A stretch of DNA of 61,959 nucleotides from Laceyella putida (GCF_042665195.1 NZ_JBHTBW010000009.1:1-61959); one strand, 5' to 3'; shown: positions 25,394 through 34,108, counted from the stretch's first letter. Numbers and translations are program-made. Notes: generated by a model from the letters alone, not told the origin.

Positions 25394-25964
25394 CAAAGGA
25401 ACCCTCCCTACTTGCAATTCTCTTTATTTTACAATGAAAATATTATTTTGACGAGGTTTATTTATACGAACAAAGCAGATTACATTTGTTATTGACGGAA
25501 ATGATCCCAAATAAGTTTCAACCAATTTCACTCCGGATTTCCCTATTCGGATTAATCAGCTACCGTTTGTCCTTTCCATCTCCCCTTCCATCTATCCCAA
25601 CTGGCGGATAGTGCGAGACAGGACCAACAACCGGTTCTCCCTTTATCATACCGCTTTTTTAAATCCGTGCGCGCAAAAAAAATACCCACTTTTTAGCAGG
25701 ATGAAAAAGCCATGTCAGGAGAACGAACCCTGATCAGTCCAATGCCCCCAAGCATCACCTGCCCCATTCCCCATTTTTATTAAATAGAACCGGTTTTGGG
25801 AAAATCTTATTCAGCAGGGATTACCTCTCCATTTATATAATTATTAAGTGAGTTCCCAAGCATGAGGAGAGCGAGTTAACAAATCCATTTGTCATTCTTC
25901 GCTTATCTTGCTCAGGATCAATGGTAAAAGACTTTTACATCCCAATACAGAGAAGGTGGATATC
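25394..25964. other. 570-bp intergenic region without a gene
   Basis: AT-rich stretch between divergent ogt and coaA. Scattered short repeats (for example AAAACCGGTTTTGGG-like at about 25788) but no coding frame, RNA or clear terminator that I can support. Promoters of both genes must lie here. Confidence 0.5.
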
Positions 25965-26876
25965 ATGACAAAAAAAGCCTTTTTCACTTTTGATCGGCAA
26001 GATCTCGTTCAGTGGTTGCCTGCCTATACCGTACCTCAACAGCTTCAGTCATCTCCCCTCGCTCTGCTCGTCTCCGCCGAAGAAATGGCCGAGGTGTACC
26101 TTCCACTTTCTCACCTGTTATACCTGCATATCTCACAAACACGCTCGTCTCAACATATGTGGGAAAACTTTTTTCAGCAGGCATGGCCCCATTCCCCTTA
26201 CATCATTGGGATTACGGGAAGTTCCGCTTCCGGTAAAAGCACGTTTGCCCAAGTGCTGAAGGAATTGTTTCTCCTGTTTCCGGAACAGCCGCGAGTGGAG
26301 ATCGTTTCAACCGATGGCTTTTTGCTTCCGAACCGAATCTTGCATGAACGGGGCATTCTGGAGAAAAAAGGATTTCCCAAAAGCTATGACTGGAAACGAT
26401 TTTTACAATTTATGCTCGAAATGAAAACAGGAGCTCCCGAAGCGCAGATTCCGGTATATTCGCATTTACTCTATGACCTCGTGCCCGATCAGGTGCAAAC
26501 GATTTCCCAACCGGATATTCTGCTGATCGAAGGAGTCAACTTGCTTCATCCGCAAACCACGGTCACGGCGACGCCCATTCAAAGCTTGTTCGATCTGCTC
26601 ATCTATCTCGATGCGGAAGAAGAGCACCTGTTCTCTTGGTTCATGAAGCGGTTTCACGAATTCCTCAGTTTGGCCCGCAATGCGCCGCAATCGTATTATT
26701 GCGACCTGGCCAACCTGCCCGACGATGAGGCGATCTCCATCGGAGAGCAAGCTTGGTATGAGATTAATTTGCCCAACCTCCGAACCCATATCCATCCCCA
26801 ACGGCACCGGGCCAAACTCATTGTGAAGAAAGGCGCGGAACATCAGGTGGAAAAGGTCCATTGGCGAACCTGGTAG
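25965..26876 (+). CDS. coaA: Type I pantothenate kinase
   Basis: Phosphorylates pantothenate, the first committed step of CoA synthesis. The 303-aa sequence has Walker A GITGSSASGKSTFAQVL (residues about 78-94), STDGFLLPN with the catalytic Asp, KKGFPKSYDWKRFL, PVYSHLLYDL, ILLIEGVNLL and a FLSLARNAPQSYY-type C-terminal region, all CoaA-like. Length normal (about 310). Start ATG at 25965 follows AAGGTGG by 7 nt; earlier frame codons are not convincing. Monocistronic. Type III CoaX is more usual in Bacillus; presence of CoaA instead is family diversity. Confidence 0.9.
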   Translation: MTKKAFFTFDRQDLVQWLPAYTVPQQLQSSPLALLVSAEEMAEVYLPLSHLLYLHISQTRSSQHMWENFFQQAWPHSPYIIGITGSSASGKSTFAQVLKELFLLFPEQPRVEIVSTDGFLLPNRILHERGILEKKGFPKSYDWKRFLQFMLEMKTGAPEAQIPVYSHLLYDLVPDQVQTISQPDILLIEGVNLLHPQTTVTATPIQSLFDLLIYLDAEEEHLFSWFMKRFHEFLSLARNAPQSYYCDLANLPDDEAISIGEQAWYEINLPNLRTHIHPQRHRAKLIVKKGAEHQVEKVHWRTW

Positions 26877-26920
26877 TCATGCGTGGCGTCGGGGCTGTTG
26901 ACGTGGAGCCTAACGCAAGG

Positions 26921-26953
26921 AAAAACCCCTGCGATTTGCGCTTCGCAGGGGTT
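26921..26953 (-). terminator. Terminator of queG (and coaA)
   Basis: AACCCCTGCG / CGCAGGGGTT stem between the convergent genes; a T-run follows on the minus strand. Confidence 0.75.
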
Positions 26954-26964
26954 GTGAACCGTAT

Positions 26965-28101
26965 TTATCCAGCATGAGCCATGTCCAATGCCTTATCGAT
27001 CTCCCGCAACACTTCTTCCGCTTGCTCCTTGCCTTTCGCTTGCCGCAAAGCCTCTTCGGCGGCTTGACCCCCGATTCTCCCCAAAGCCCAAGCGGCTGTG
27101 CCCCGAATGACCGGACGCGGATCATTCATCAACAGCTCGATCAAGTCAGGGATCGCCGTTTGATCCTTAAAGTGGCCCAGCGCGATGATGGCATTGCGCT
27201 GGATCGGCTTCTTGCCGCGCCAAGAGCCGGACATTTGTCCATATTTCTCCTTGAACTCGCGGTTGCTCATATGGAGCAATGGCTTTAACAAAGGCTTCAC
27301 TTTTTCCGGATCGGGTTGAAACGCCGCTTGGTGATCAAAGTGGATTTTGCGATTCTTGGGACATACCGTCTGGCATGTGTCGCACCCATACAAGCGATTG
27401 CCCAACTTGGTGCGGTATGCTTCGGCGAGAAAGCCCTTGGTTTGCGTCAAGTAGGCGATGCAGGCTTGCGCGTTCAGTTGCCCCGCCTGCACAATCGCGC
27501 CGGTTGGGCACGCGTCGATGCAGATCGTGCAATCGCCGCACCCATCCGTGGCGGGAGTATCGGGCGGGAGATAAACGTCGGTGATCATTTCCCCCAGATA
27601 CACCCATGAACCAAACTCTTCCGTAATGATGGAGGTATTCTTCCCGCTCCAACCGATGCCCGCCCGCTCAGCGACGGCCCGATCGGACAAGGCTCCCGTA
27701 TCCACCATCACTTGCGTCCGCGCTTTCGGCACCAGCTCCTGCAAGTAAGCGGCCAACAAAGTTAACTTCTCCCGCAGGACATGGTGATAATCTTCCCCCC
27801 AAGACGCACGGCAAAAGATCCCCCGGTAAGCACCCGGTTCCGAACGGGGGGGATTTTTTAATTTGGAGGGGTAAGCCAGTGCGATGGCAATGATCGATTT
27901 GGCTTCAGGCAAGGAGTGTTCCGGTCTGACCCGTTTTTCGATATCCGGTTCTTCAAAACCGGAGGCGTAGCCTTTGTCCTGACTCTCTTTCAACCGTTCC
28001 CTCAGCTCAATAAACGGGTCCGCGGTGGTGAATCCGATTTTATCGATGCCGATTTCCTTTGCTTTGGCCATCAGTTTTTGTTTCAGTTCCGCTCCGTTCA
28101 C
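26965..28101 (-). CDS. queG: Epoxyqueuosine reductase
   Basis: Last step of queuosine biosynthesis: reduces epoxyqueuosine in tRNA with cobalamin and two 4Fe-4S clusters. 378 aa with N-terminal cobalamin-binding region (IGIDKIGFTTADPF; SWGEDYHHVLREKL), ferredoxin-like motifs CGDCTICIDACPTGAI and CDTCQTVCPKNR (two Cx2Cx2Cx3C/CP sets), and C-terminal HEAT-like repeats (AIPDLIELLMNDPRPVIRG). GTG start follows AAGGGAGGGGAG. Other que genes are absent from the window. Repeat element A lies just upstream. Confidence 0.95.
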   Translation of the reverse strand: MNGAELKQKLMAKAKEIGIDKIGFTTADPFIELRERLKESQDKGYASGFEEPDIEKRVRPEHSLPEAKSIIAIALAYPSKLKNPPRSEPGAYRGIFCRASWGEDYHHVLREKLTLLAAYLQELVPKARTQVMVDTGALSDRAVAERAGIGWSGKNTSIITEEFGSWVYLGEMITDVYLPPDTPATDGCGDCTICIDACPTGAIVQAGQLNAQACIAYLTQTKGFLAEAYRTKLGNRLYGCDTCQTVCPKNRKIHFDHQAAFQPDPEKVKPLLKPLLHMSNREFKEKYGQMSGSWRGKKPIQRNAIIALGHFKDQTAIPDLIELLMNDPRPVIRGTAAWALGRIGGQAAEEALRQAKGKEQAEEVLREIDKALDMAHAG

Positions 28102-28157
28102 ATGACTCCCCTCCCTTCTTGTTTTGTGAGCTAAAAGAACTAACCTTCGTAGCTAGC

Positions 28158-28284
28158 CGACAATATAGCCCCGGAATCGATTTTTGAGTTTTCGTTCCTT
28201 GGTCGCTTGATCGGGAAGTAGCTCCCAGTAACGAATTTCACCCCCAGGGTACAGGCAAAAATCTCTCTCCCATTGGGTTTGTCT
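28158..28284. repeat. Interspersed repeat, copy A
   Basis: Shares GGAATCGATTTTTGAG, GGTCGCTTGATCGGGAAGTAGCT, GGTACAGGCAAAAATC and TTATCCTGA blocks with copies at 38802, 51487 and 56838. Ends CGACAATA / GTTTGTCT are degenerate TGACAAAG terminal inverted repeats. Lies between rnhA and queG. Confidence 0.75.
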
Positions 28285-28387
28285 TTATCCTGATACTCCA
28301 CTGCGGAGCTTCTACTCCCCTTCCGGCCCTCTCTTCTGAAAAGAAATTATACCACGCCGGCCCGCTCGGCTCTTGCCAGTTTCTGCC

Positions 28388-28819
28388 CTACTTCGGCACG
28401 GCCGCCCGAGCCAATTCGTCACACCGGTTGTTCAGTTCCACATCGCTGTGCCCTTTCACTTTGATGAATTCCACCTCATGTTCTTCGCACAAAGACAATA
28501 ACTCTTGCCATAAGTCTTTGTTTTCGACCGGCTTTTTGCTGGAAGTCACCCAGCCGTTTTTGATCCATTTCACATACCATTTTTGTTGGAAACAATTGAC
28601 GATGTAGGCGCTGTCCGAGTGCAATTTGACCCGGCAAGGCTCTTTCAACAGCTTTAAAGCTTCGATGACCGCCAACAGCTCCATCCGGTTATTGGTCGTA
28701 TCCTTTTCTCCGCCCGAAATCTCCCGGCGATGTTGTCCATACAGCAGAACCGCCGCCCATCCTCCCGGACCCGGATTGTGCGAACAGGCGCCATCGGTAT
28801 AAATAATCACTTCTTTCAT
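28388..28819 (-). CDS. rnhA: Ribonuclease HI
   Basis: Cleaves RNA in RNA-DNA hybrids. 143 aa with all acidic residues: D in YTDGACSHNPGPGGWA, E in NRMELLAVIEALK, D in LHSDSAYIV and the D of GHSDVELNNRCDELA; the basic handle (QQKWYVKWIKNGWVTSSKK) is present, so this is the E. coli-like form. AAAGGAG before the ATG. Its ATG overlaps the stop of the upstream ABC-class ATPase gene by 4 nt, linking both. No hybrid-binding N-domain. Confidence 0.95.
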   Translation of the reverse strand: MKEVIIYTDGACSHNPGPGGWAAVLLYGQHRREISGGEKDTTNNRMELLAVIEALKLLKEPCRVKLHSDSAYIVNCFQQKWYVKWIKNGWVTSSKKPVENKDLWQELLSLCEEHEVEFIKVKGHSDVELNNRCDELARAAVPK

Positions 28820-30534
28820 CCGCTGTTCTCTCCTTTTACTTGCAGGGAACGCAAGCGATTCACCGCCTGAGCAATTTCATATTTGCGTGGCAGGGCCAAA
28901 TCGCCCGGATGTTTGCCCCTATAAGGTGAGAGGATATCCAACCCTTGGGCTTCCACCTCCGCCAATCCGGCCTCAAGCCACTCCCGCAAGCTGGTGCGTC
29001 CATCCGCCCGTTCACTGATCCAACGCAACATCAGCGCAATCGCTCGGGTTTGGCTGGAATCGATCAATTGCTCACTTGCGGACAAATCAATCGTCTGGGT
29101 GCCATAAAGAATCGTGTGCCGTCCTTTGGCCTCGATTTTCTCCCGCCCTCTTCGATCGGCCTCAAACCCTTTATTCAAGGGCGCACGCGAAGTGATCTCG
29201 CCAAAGGAGGCGCCGCCCTCCCGTTTGCGTTCGCTTTGAAAGCTCCGGGCGATCTCTTTGGCCTGAGCGGTCACATCATGGGGAAGATACTGATCCATCA
29301 TGATGACATGATCCGCCACATCAAAATAGTCCCCCGAACCGCCGATTACCAAGATGCTGGACACCCCCTTCTCTTCATAGAGTTGCCGCACCTTGTCGAT
29401 AAAGGGGGTGATTGGCTCCTTCCCTTTGGCCACCAACGCCTGCATGCGGGCATCGCGGATCATGAAATTGGTCGCGCTCGTATCCTCGTCAATCAGCAAA
29501 CAACGGCAGCCCAGCTCCAGGCTTTCCATGATATTGGCCGCCTGCGAAGTGCTTCCGCTGGCATCCTCCGTGGAAAACCTTACCGTATCGCGGGCAAACG
29601 GCAAATGATTGATAAAGGGGGAGATATTCACCTTCTCCACCCGACGCCCATCTTCCGCCCGCACCTTGACCGCATCGGGGTCCGTTAACACATACTCCCG
29701 TCCGTCCCCTTCAACATGGTTGTACACTCCCCGTTCAATCGCTTTGAGGAGCGTGCTTTTTCCGTGGTAACCTCCGCCCACGATCAAAGTGACCCCCTCA
29801 GGAATCGCCATTCCGCTGATCGCTCCCCCATGCGGGACCGACACCGTTTGACGCAAGGAAGTCGGTGCCGTAAACGGAATCACCTGCCCTCCGCGCAAAG
29901 GCCGGTCGCTGATGCCGCTTTCCCGCGGCAAAATCGCCCCATCCGCCACGAAAGCGATCCAGCCACGCTCCCGCATCACCCGGCGAATCGCTTGTTGGTT
30001 ATCCACCAATTGCATCCGTTTCTCTATTGCCCGCTGGTCCGCTTCATCCAGCGTGGACACCTGTTTGGCACACTGTGGCAAAGCCGTCAGCAACATGTCG
30101 GCGGCGGCCTTGCCCAGCACGGTCCGTCCCCGCGCCGGCAACCCGATAGAGAGACGGGCTTCCATCCAGTGTGGTGTGACGACCACCGCTGTCCGCTTCA
30201 ACACAGCCTGTCCCGGACGGTCGATGGTGATGAGGCCGCTTTTGCCCGTGCCCGACACGCGGAGCGTCAACCGCTCAAGCTGCCGCACCCACTTGCGGAC
30301 AAACCAATCTTCCAGCGCGGTAAGGCGTGATTCATCGGACATCCACTCGGGTTTCCAAGCAATCTGCGCGCTGGGAACCCGCACGCGGATGCGCGACGGC
30401 GAGGCAAAGGGGTCTCCTTGCACATAGTCGATAAATAATTGAAAGTGCGGAAAACGATACTCCCCCGCAAGGTCTTTGTAAGCCTTGTATCCTTTTCCAT
30501 CGATGCGGGTCAAAATGCTTCGCAATCGTTCCAT
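28816..30534 (-). CDS. Predicted ATPase of the ABC class (PF09818-type)
   Basis: 572-aa cytoplasmic ATPase of a widespread but uncharacterised family. Walker A is GGGYHGKSTLLKAIE (about 260), the signature-like SQAANIMESLELGCRCLLIDEDTSATNF combines signature and Walker B, and IDEDTSATNFMIRD is diagnostic of this family. Before it, a unique N-terminal domain with FIDYVQGDPFASPSR. Start at ATG 30534 after AGGTG; a GTG 12 nt upstream is possible. It overlaps rnhA by ATGA and sits 10 bp after a uracil-DNA glycosylase gene, so a nucleic-acid role is suggested by context only. Confidence 0.88.
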   Translation of the reverse strand: MERLRSILTRIDGKGYKAYKDLAGEYRFPHFQLFIDYVQGDPFASPSRIRVRVPSAQIAWKPEWMSDESRLTALEDWFVRKWVRQLERLTLRVSGTGKSGLITIDRPGQAVLKRTAVVVTPHWMEARLSIGLPARGRTVLGKAAADMLLTALPQCAKQVSTLDEADQRAIEKRMQLVDNQQAIRRVMRERGWIAFVADGAILPRESGISDRPLRGGQVIPFTAPTSLRQTVSVPHGGAISGMAIPEGVTLIVGGGYHGKSTLLKAIERGVYNHVEGDGREYVLTDPDAVKVRAEDGRRVEKVNISPFINHLPFARDTVRFSTEDASGSTSQAANIMESLELGCRCLLIDEDTSATNFMIRDARMQALVAKGKEPITPFIDKVRQLYEEKGVSSILVIGGSGDYFDVADHVIMMDQYLPHDVTAQAKEIARSFQSERKREGGASFGEITSRAPLNKGFEADRRGREKIEAKGRHTILYGTQTIDLSASEQLIDSSQTRAIALMLRWISERADGRTSLREWLEAGLAEVEAQGLDILSPYRGKHPGDLALPRKYEIAQAVNRLRSLQVKGENSG

Positions 30535-30555
30535 TGTCTCGATCACCTACTTAGC

Positions 30556-31146
30556 TCAATCTATATGTCCTGCCGTATGGTCGGCTTGGGCCAGCACATG
30601 TTTGTAAGCATCGCGAATCTGTTGGAAATCGGCCCAAGCCTCCCGTTTCGCCTCCGGATTGCGCAACAGATAGGCGGGGTGAAACGTCGGCATGAACCGC
30701 ACGCCTTTTTTCTCCACCCACTGTCCGCGAACCCGGGTGATTTTCGCCTGTGGATCAATCAAGGCCCGTGTGGGGGCGGAACCCAACGTCACAATGATTT
30801 TGGGGCGGATCACGAGAAATTGCCGGCGCAAGATGGAGATGCATGTGTTCATTTCCTCTTCGGTCGGCGTCCGATTGCCCGGTGGGCGACATTTGACAAT
30901 ATTGGTTATGTAGATTTGCTCCCGTGGAATCTCAGCCGCCGCCAACATTTTATTCAATAATTGTCCCGCTTTTCCCACAAAGGGACGACCCATGCGATCC
31001 TCGTCCGCTCCCGGCCCTTCACCCACAATCATCAGCGGAGAATGGGGATTTCCTTCGCCAAGGACCACTTGCGTGCGCCGCAGATGCAACGGGCACATGG
31101 CGCAATCCTTCACACGATGATATAATTCATCCAATCCCATCCGCAT
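30556..31146 (-). CDS. Uracil-DNA glycosylase, family 4
   Basis: Removes uracil from DNA (typical of thermophiles). The core has Fe-S cysteines (VKDCAMCPLH; later IVKCRPPGNR and an HP-A segment), motif A GEGPGADEDRMGRPFVGKAG, and the active-site FHPAYLLRNP. Start is uncertain: ATG at 31146 (196 aa) begins just before the conserved LDELYHRVKDC; GGAGACGGAGAGG precedes. The open frame extends to 31281, adding about 45 unconserved residues. Followed by the ABC-class ATPase and rnhA on the same strand with tiny gaps, so likely one operon. Confidence 0.9.
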   Translation of the reverse strand: MRMGLDELYHRVKDCAMCPLHLRRTQVVLGEGNPHSPLMIVGEGPGADEDRMGRPFVGKAGQLLNKMLAAAEIPREQIYITNIVKCRPPGNRTPTEEEMNTCISILRRQFLVIRPKIIVTLGSAPTRALIDPQAKITRVRGQWVEKKGVRFMPTFHPAYLLRNPEAKREAWADFQQIRDAYKHVLAQADHTAGHID

Positions 31147-31380
31147 CCTCTCCGTCTCCTCTCCTCTATATTGCTCCAAACCCTCACCCTTCTGTCCAAG
31201 TGCGGCAACAGAAGCGTTCCCCATGACCTTTTCATTGTACGATGCGATTCCGCTGATGGAAAGGGCGGTTGGTCTTCTCATATGTTATACTCTGTAAAAG
31301 ATTCATCAAAAAATTAACCATTCCTCAATCCCCGCTTGAACCCACCCAGGTATGCTGAAATTGACAAAGGAGTGGATCTT

Positions 31381-32232
31381 ATGATGAACACATTGCCTTA
31401 TCCTTTATTGGTATCCGATATTGACGGCACCTTGCTTGATGGCCACAAGCGGATTTCTTCCGAGAACAAGCGCAGCATTGCCCGGTTCCGAAAACAAGGC
31501 GGCGTTTTCACCTTGGCCACCGGGCGCACTTATATGGAAGCCAAACACTTTATTGATGAATTGGAACTCGATTTTCCAGTCATCCTATGTAATGGAACGC
31601 TTCTGTTTGAACCAGCCACCAAACGGTTGCTCCCGGTTACGACTTTACCCGTCACCTTGATCAAGCGGCTGTTGGCCGATGCGATGGAGCGCGTGGCTTG
31701 TCCCATGGAACTGATCGCCTATGGCATCGATACCATCTACATCACCCAGCTTAGCCCTGCGACGCGAGCGGAGTTGACCGCTGAAGGAAATTTGGAGTTG
31801 AATGTTGTCACCCTTGACTCATTCGACACACTTCCGGAAGTTCCTTATCTCAAAGTGGTGATCATTGCCGATCCGCAAGAGATGCCCCAAGTTGTCGCAT
31901 GGTCAAAGACGCTTCATTCTTTCCCGCTTGACTCCATCCTCTCAGCCGACAATTATTTTGAGATCTTGCCGCGTGGCAGTTCCAAAGGGGCGGCCATCGC
32001 CAAACTCCTGCATCAGTTGCAACTGGAGCCCCGTCAATTGGCGGCGATCGGAGACCATTGCAACGATTTGGCGATGTTGCAACTGGCGGGATTGGGAGCC
32101 GCCGTCGCCAACGCGCACCCACAGGTCCTGCAACAAGCGGATGTTATCGTGCCGCGCCATGATGAACACGCCGTCTCTCATCTCATCGAACATTTTCTGT
32201 TGCCGACCTTATCGGAACAAACGATAAAATAA
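31381..32232 (+). CDS. Cof-type HAD phosphatase
   Basis: HAD-superfamily IIB (Cof/YidA-like) sugar-phosphate or flavin-phosphate phosphatase, 283 aa. Motif I VSDIDGTLLDG, motif II Thr in FTLATGRTY, C2 cap in the middle (about 85-190), motif III ...SSKGAAIAKLL with conserved Lys, motif IV IGDHCNDLAMLQLAG. AAAGGAG 9 nt before the ATG at 31381 defines the start. Another Cof-type gene is at 49687-50496. Single gene followed by a terminator and tRNA genes. Confidence 0.9.
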   Translation: MMNTLPYPLLVSDIDGTLLDGHKRISSENKRSIARFRKQGGVFTLATGRTYMEAKHFIDELELDFPVILCNGTLLFEPATKRLLPVTTLPVTLIKRLLADAMERVACPMELIAYGIDTIYITQLSPATRAELTAEGNLELNVVTLDSFDTLPEVPYLKVVIIADPQEMPQVVAWSKTLHSFPLDSILSADNYFEILPRGSSKGAAIAKLLHQLQLEPRQLAAIGDHCNDLAMLQLAGLGAAVANAHPQVLQQADVIVPRHDEHAVSHLIEHFLLPTLSEQTIK

Positions 32233-32263
32233 AAAGGAGACCCATGAACGGCCTCCTTTTTTT
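32231..32263 (+). terminator. Terminator of Cof-type gene
   Basis: AAAAAGGAGACC / GGCCTCCTTTTTTT hairpin with strong T-run, directly at the stop codon. Confidence 0.8.
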
Positions 32264-32266
32264 GTA

Positions 32267-32343
32267 TGGTCGGGATGACAGGATTCGAACCTGCGACCCC
32301 CTGGTCCCAAACCAGGTGCTCTACCAAGCTGAGCCACATCCCG
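32267..32343 (-). tRNA. tRNA-Pro (TGG)
   Basis: Minus-strand cloverleaf: acceptor CGGGATG..CATCCCGA, D-arm GCTCAGCTTGGTAGAGC, anticodon loop TTTGGGA with TGG, T-loop GGTTCGAATCC, encoded CCA. 74 nt plus CCA. Identical to the next two genes. Confidence 0.97.
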
Positions 32344-32382
32344 GTATATATGTTCATCGCACTTCGGCGTTAAGCAAGGAAA

Positions 32383-32459
32383 TGGTCGGGATGACAGGAT
32401 TCGAACCTGCGACCCCCTGGTCCCAAACCAGGTGCTCTACCAAGCTGAGCCACATCCCG
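32383..32459 (-). tRNA. tRNA-Pro (TGG)
   Basis: Second tandem copy, identical over the mature sequence including encoded CCA; separated by 39 bp from the first. Spacers are themselves similar (TATGTTCATCGCACTTC), pointing to tandem duplication. Confidence 0.97.
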
Positions 32460-32500
32460 ATTATCTATGTTCATCGCACTTCATGCGTTAAGCAACAAAA

Positions 32501-32577
32501 TGGTCGGGATGACAGGATTCGAACCTGCGACCCCCTGGTCCCAAACCAGGTGCTCTACCAAGCTGAGCCACATCCCG
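32501..32577 (-). tRNA. tRNA-Pro (TGG)
   Basis: Third tandem copy, identical with encoded CCA, 41 bp from the second. All three are transcribed leftwards toward the Cof-type gene. Confidence 0.97.
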
Positions 32578-32689
32578 ACTTGCTTATTTCAGATCGCGGT
32601 TTAAGCGACAAGATATAATTTAACACGCATCATAAATAATGTCAACAACCCTTAATTAAATTTTTCAACCGGCCATTTTACAGAAGTTG

Positions 32690-33087
32690 CCGACTGAAAG
32701 CCCAACTCTTTCAAGGATGAGATGAAAGTCGGCGTTGCTCGGTAATCCCTTTATGTGATTGTTAAGAGTAACAATTTTCAGTACAATCTAACACATGAGC
32801 GGTGCTCATCCCACTGGTAGTGGGTTTTGTTCCTCTGTACGTCATGATATGGGGTTCCAGTGGCGAACCAATCTCTCCCACTGGGTAAAATCATGAGAGT
32901 GAGTAAAACGGAACTAGAACGCTGGTAATAGGCGTTCCGCCCATGTGGGTACATGCAACATGAGTTGTAGAACTGCATGGGACGGGCTGATGAGACAGCC
33001 CTGAACTTGGGAGTTGCATGAAGCAGAAATGGATTGAGTGCGCTAACTATCCAAGAATCTCACGGCTTCAGCCGTGTGGAGTCTCAA
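32690..33087. mobile_element. ORF-less IS200/IS605-derived element
   Basis: Left end CCGACTGAAAGCCCA... with GGCGTTGCTCGGTA (32731-32744) is the same sequence as the left end upstream of tnpA (minus strand of 980-1058). Right end AAGAATCTCACGGCTTCAG (hairpin 33061-33076) to TCAA is of IS605 type. The 300 bp between have no ORF but several potential stems (GAGCGGTGCTC; GGAACTAGAACG..CGTTCC), as expected for a non-autonomous derivative possibly carrying an omega-RNA-like segment. It abuts the holin gene and supplies its stop codon. Confidence 0.7.
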
Positions 33088-33293
33088 GTACTGGGATCAT
33101 CAAGATACCCTTTGTTATTGGTAGTGGGGTCATTGATCAGTCCCAAGGCGACCAGAATGGACAACACCACGTCCACAGTGGTCTGAACATCTTCCCCCAC
33201 AAACTCCACTCCAAACAATCGGGCAACCAGCGCGGCAAAAGCAACAGACGAAGCGATAAAGCCCCAGTTTCCCAAACGTTTCATCAAATTCAT
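33084..33293 (-). CDS. Phage holin of phi LC3 type, probably altered C-terminus
   Basis: 69-aa small membrane protein resembling Phage_holin_1 (phi LC3) family: MKRLGNWGFIASSVAFAALV first segment, then DVQTTVDVVLSILVALGLIN, followed by DPTT. Two hydrophobic stretches. AAAGGTG 8 nt before the ATG at 33293. Family members normally continue with a charged tail after DPTTKG; here it reads KGYLDDPST and stops with a TGA that belongs to the IS605-type right end, so insertion may have replaced the tail. No endolysin nearby; likely a prophage relic. Confidence 0.65.
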   Translation of the reverse strand: MNLMKRLGNWGFIASSVAFAALVARLFGVEFVGEDVQTTVDVVLSILVALGLINDPTTNNKGYLDDPST

Positions 33294-33453
33294 CTTTTCT
33301 TCACCTTTTCCCGTTGGATTGAGGGATGAACCCGTTTTGTTCATCCCAACAACATCGTATGCGGGAAGAAAAAAAGAAGATGATGTGTCCGCCTGATGAA
33401 ACGAAAAAATGCATTTGTCTATGAAAGAAAAAACCAGAGCATACACTCTGGTT

Positions 33454-33539
33454 TGGTGCCGAAGGTGGGACTCGAACCCACACTCCTTTTGGGAACACGA
33501 TTTTGAGTCGTGCGCGTCTGCCAATTCCGCCACTTCGGC
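33454..33539 (-). tRNA. tRNA-Leu (CAA)
   Basis: Class II tRNA, 83 nt plus encoded CCA: acceptor GCCGAAG..CTTCGGC, anticodon arm CACGA-CTCAAAA-TCGTG (anticodon CAA), long variable arm TTCCCAAAAGGAG, T-loop GGTTCGAGTCC. Adjacent to the holin gene. Confidence 0.95.
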
Positions 33540-33663
33540 TCGTTTATGAAATTTTAATATGTCGTAGCGACATTTATAAATTTACCACGGGTTTATCATT
33601 ATGTCAACACATTATTTTATTTTTTTATTAACACGAAGAGCGGTTTTTGCTCATCAAAAGAAA

Positions 33664-33706
33664 AAAACCGGCAACCCCGGGAAACTCTTTGGGGTTGCCG
33701 GTTTTT
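33664..33706 (-). terminator. Terminator of the paa operon
   Basis: AAAACCGGCAACCCC / GGGGTTGCCGGTTTTTT stem directly after the last paa-cluster gene; T-run on both sides. Confidence 0.9.
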
Positions 33707-34098
33707 TATTTCATCCGTTCGATGTTGGCCTGGATTTTCTCTATGGGCAGGATCACCTGCACAAATTCCCCTTCTCCAACCACGGCCCGGTCGTGTTCCG
33801 CTTTCACTTGGCACACGACTTTATATTCGGTCTGTTCCGTTACGGTCGCGGTAAAGGTGACGCGCTTGCCGATGGGGGCGGGAGCGGTGTGGCGAATCTG
33901 GATGGCGGCCCCGACGCCTTCCTCTCCCTCTTCCAGAAACGGCAAGATCACTTGGCGGCCCACCCACTCCATATAGTACACCAGGTGCACCGTGGATAAG
34001 ACCGGATGCACCATTTGTCCGGCAAAAGCGGCCGCCATCTCTTCCGAGACCACGATGGAGATCGTTTCTTGATACCCTGGCTCAAGTCCCGGTTTCAT
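33706..34098 (-). CDS. Hotdog-fold thioesterase (FlK-like)
   Basis: 130-aa hotdog-fold protein similar to fluoroacetyl-CoA thioesterase FlK and relatives. Family features: EEMAAAFAG, VHPVLSTVHLVYYMEW (helix with catalytic Thr/Glu neighbourhood), VGAAIQIRHTAPAPIGKRVT and HDRAVVGEGEF. GGAGGG before the ATG at 34098. It ends the paa operon; probably hydrolyses a dead-end or inhibitory acyl-CoA (for example ring-epoxide derived), as PaaI does elsewhere. It is not a PaaI orthologue by motif. Confidence 0.8.
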   Translation of the reverse strand: MKPGLEPGYQETISIVVSEEMAAAFAGQMVHPVLSTVHLVYYMEWVGRQVILPFLEEGEEGVGAAIQIRHTAPAPIGKRVTFTATVTEQTEYKVVCQVKAEHDRAVVGEGEFVQVILPIEKIQANIERMK

Positions 34099-34108
34099 GC
34101 GTTCCCTC

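Noticed and set aside
32244..32618. Frame with three internal repeats over the tRNA array
   Set aside because: It is the translation of three tRNA-Pro genes, a known annotation artefact.
33294..33533. N-terminal extension of the holin frame (AELADAHDSKS)
   Set aside because: It reads through the tRNA-Leu gene; the holin has its own ATG and ribosome site.
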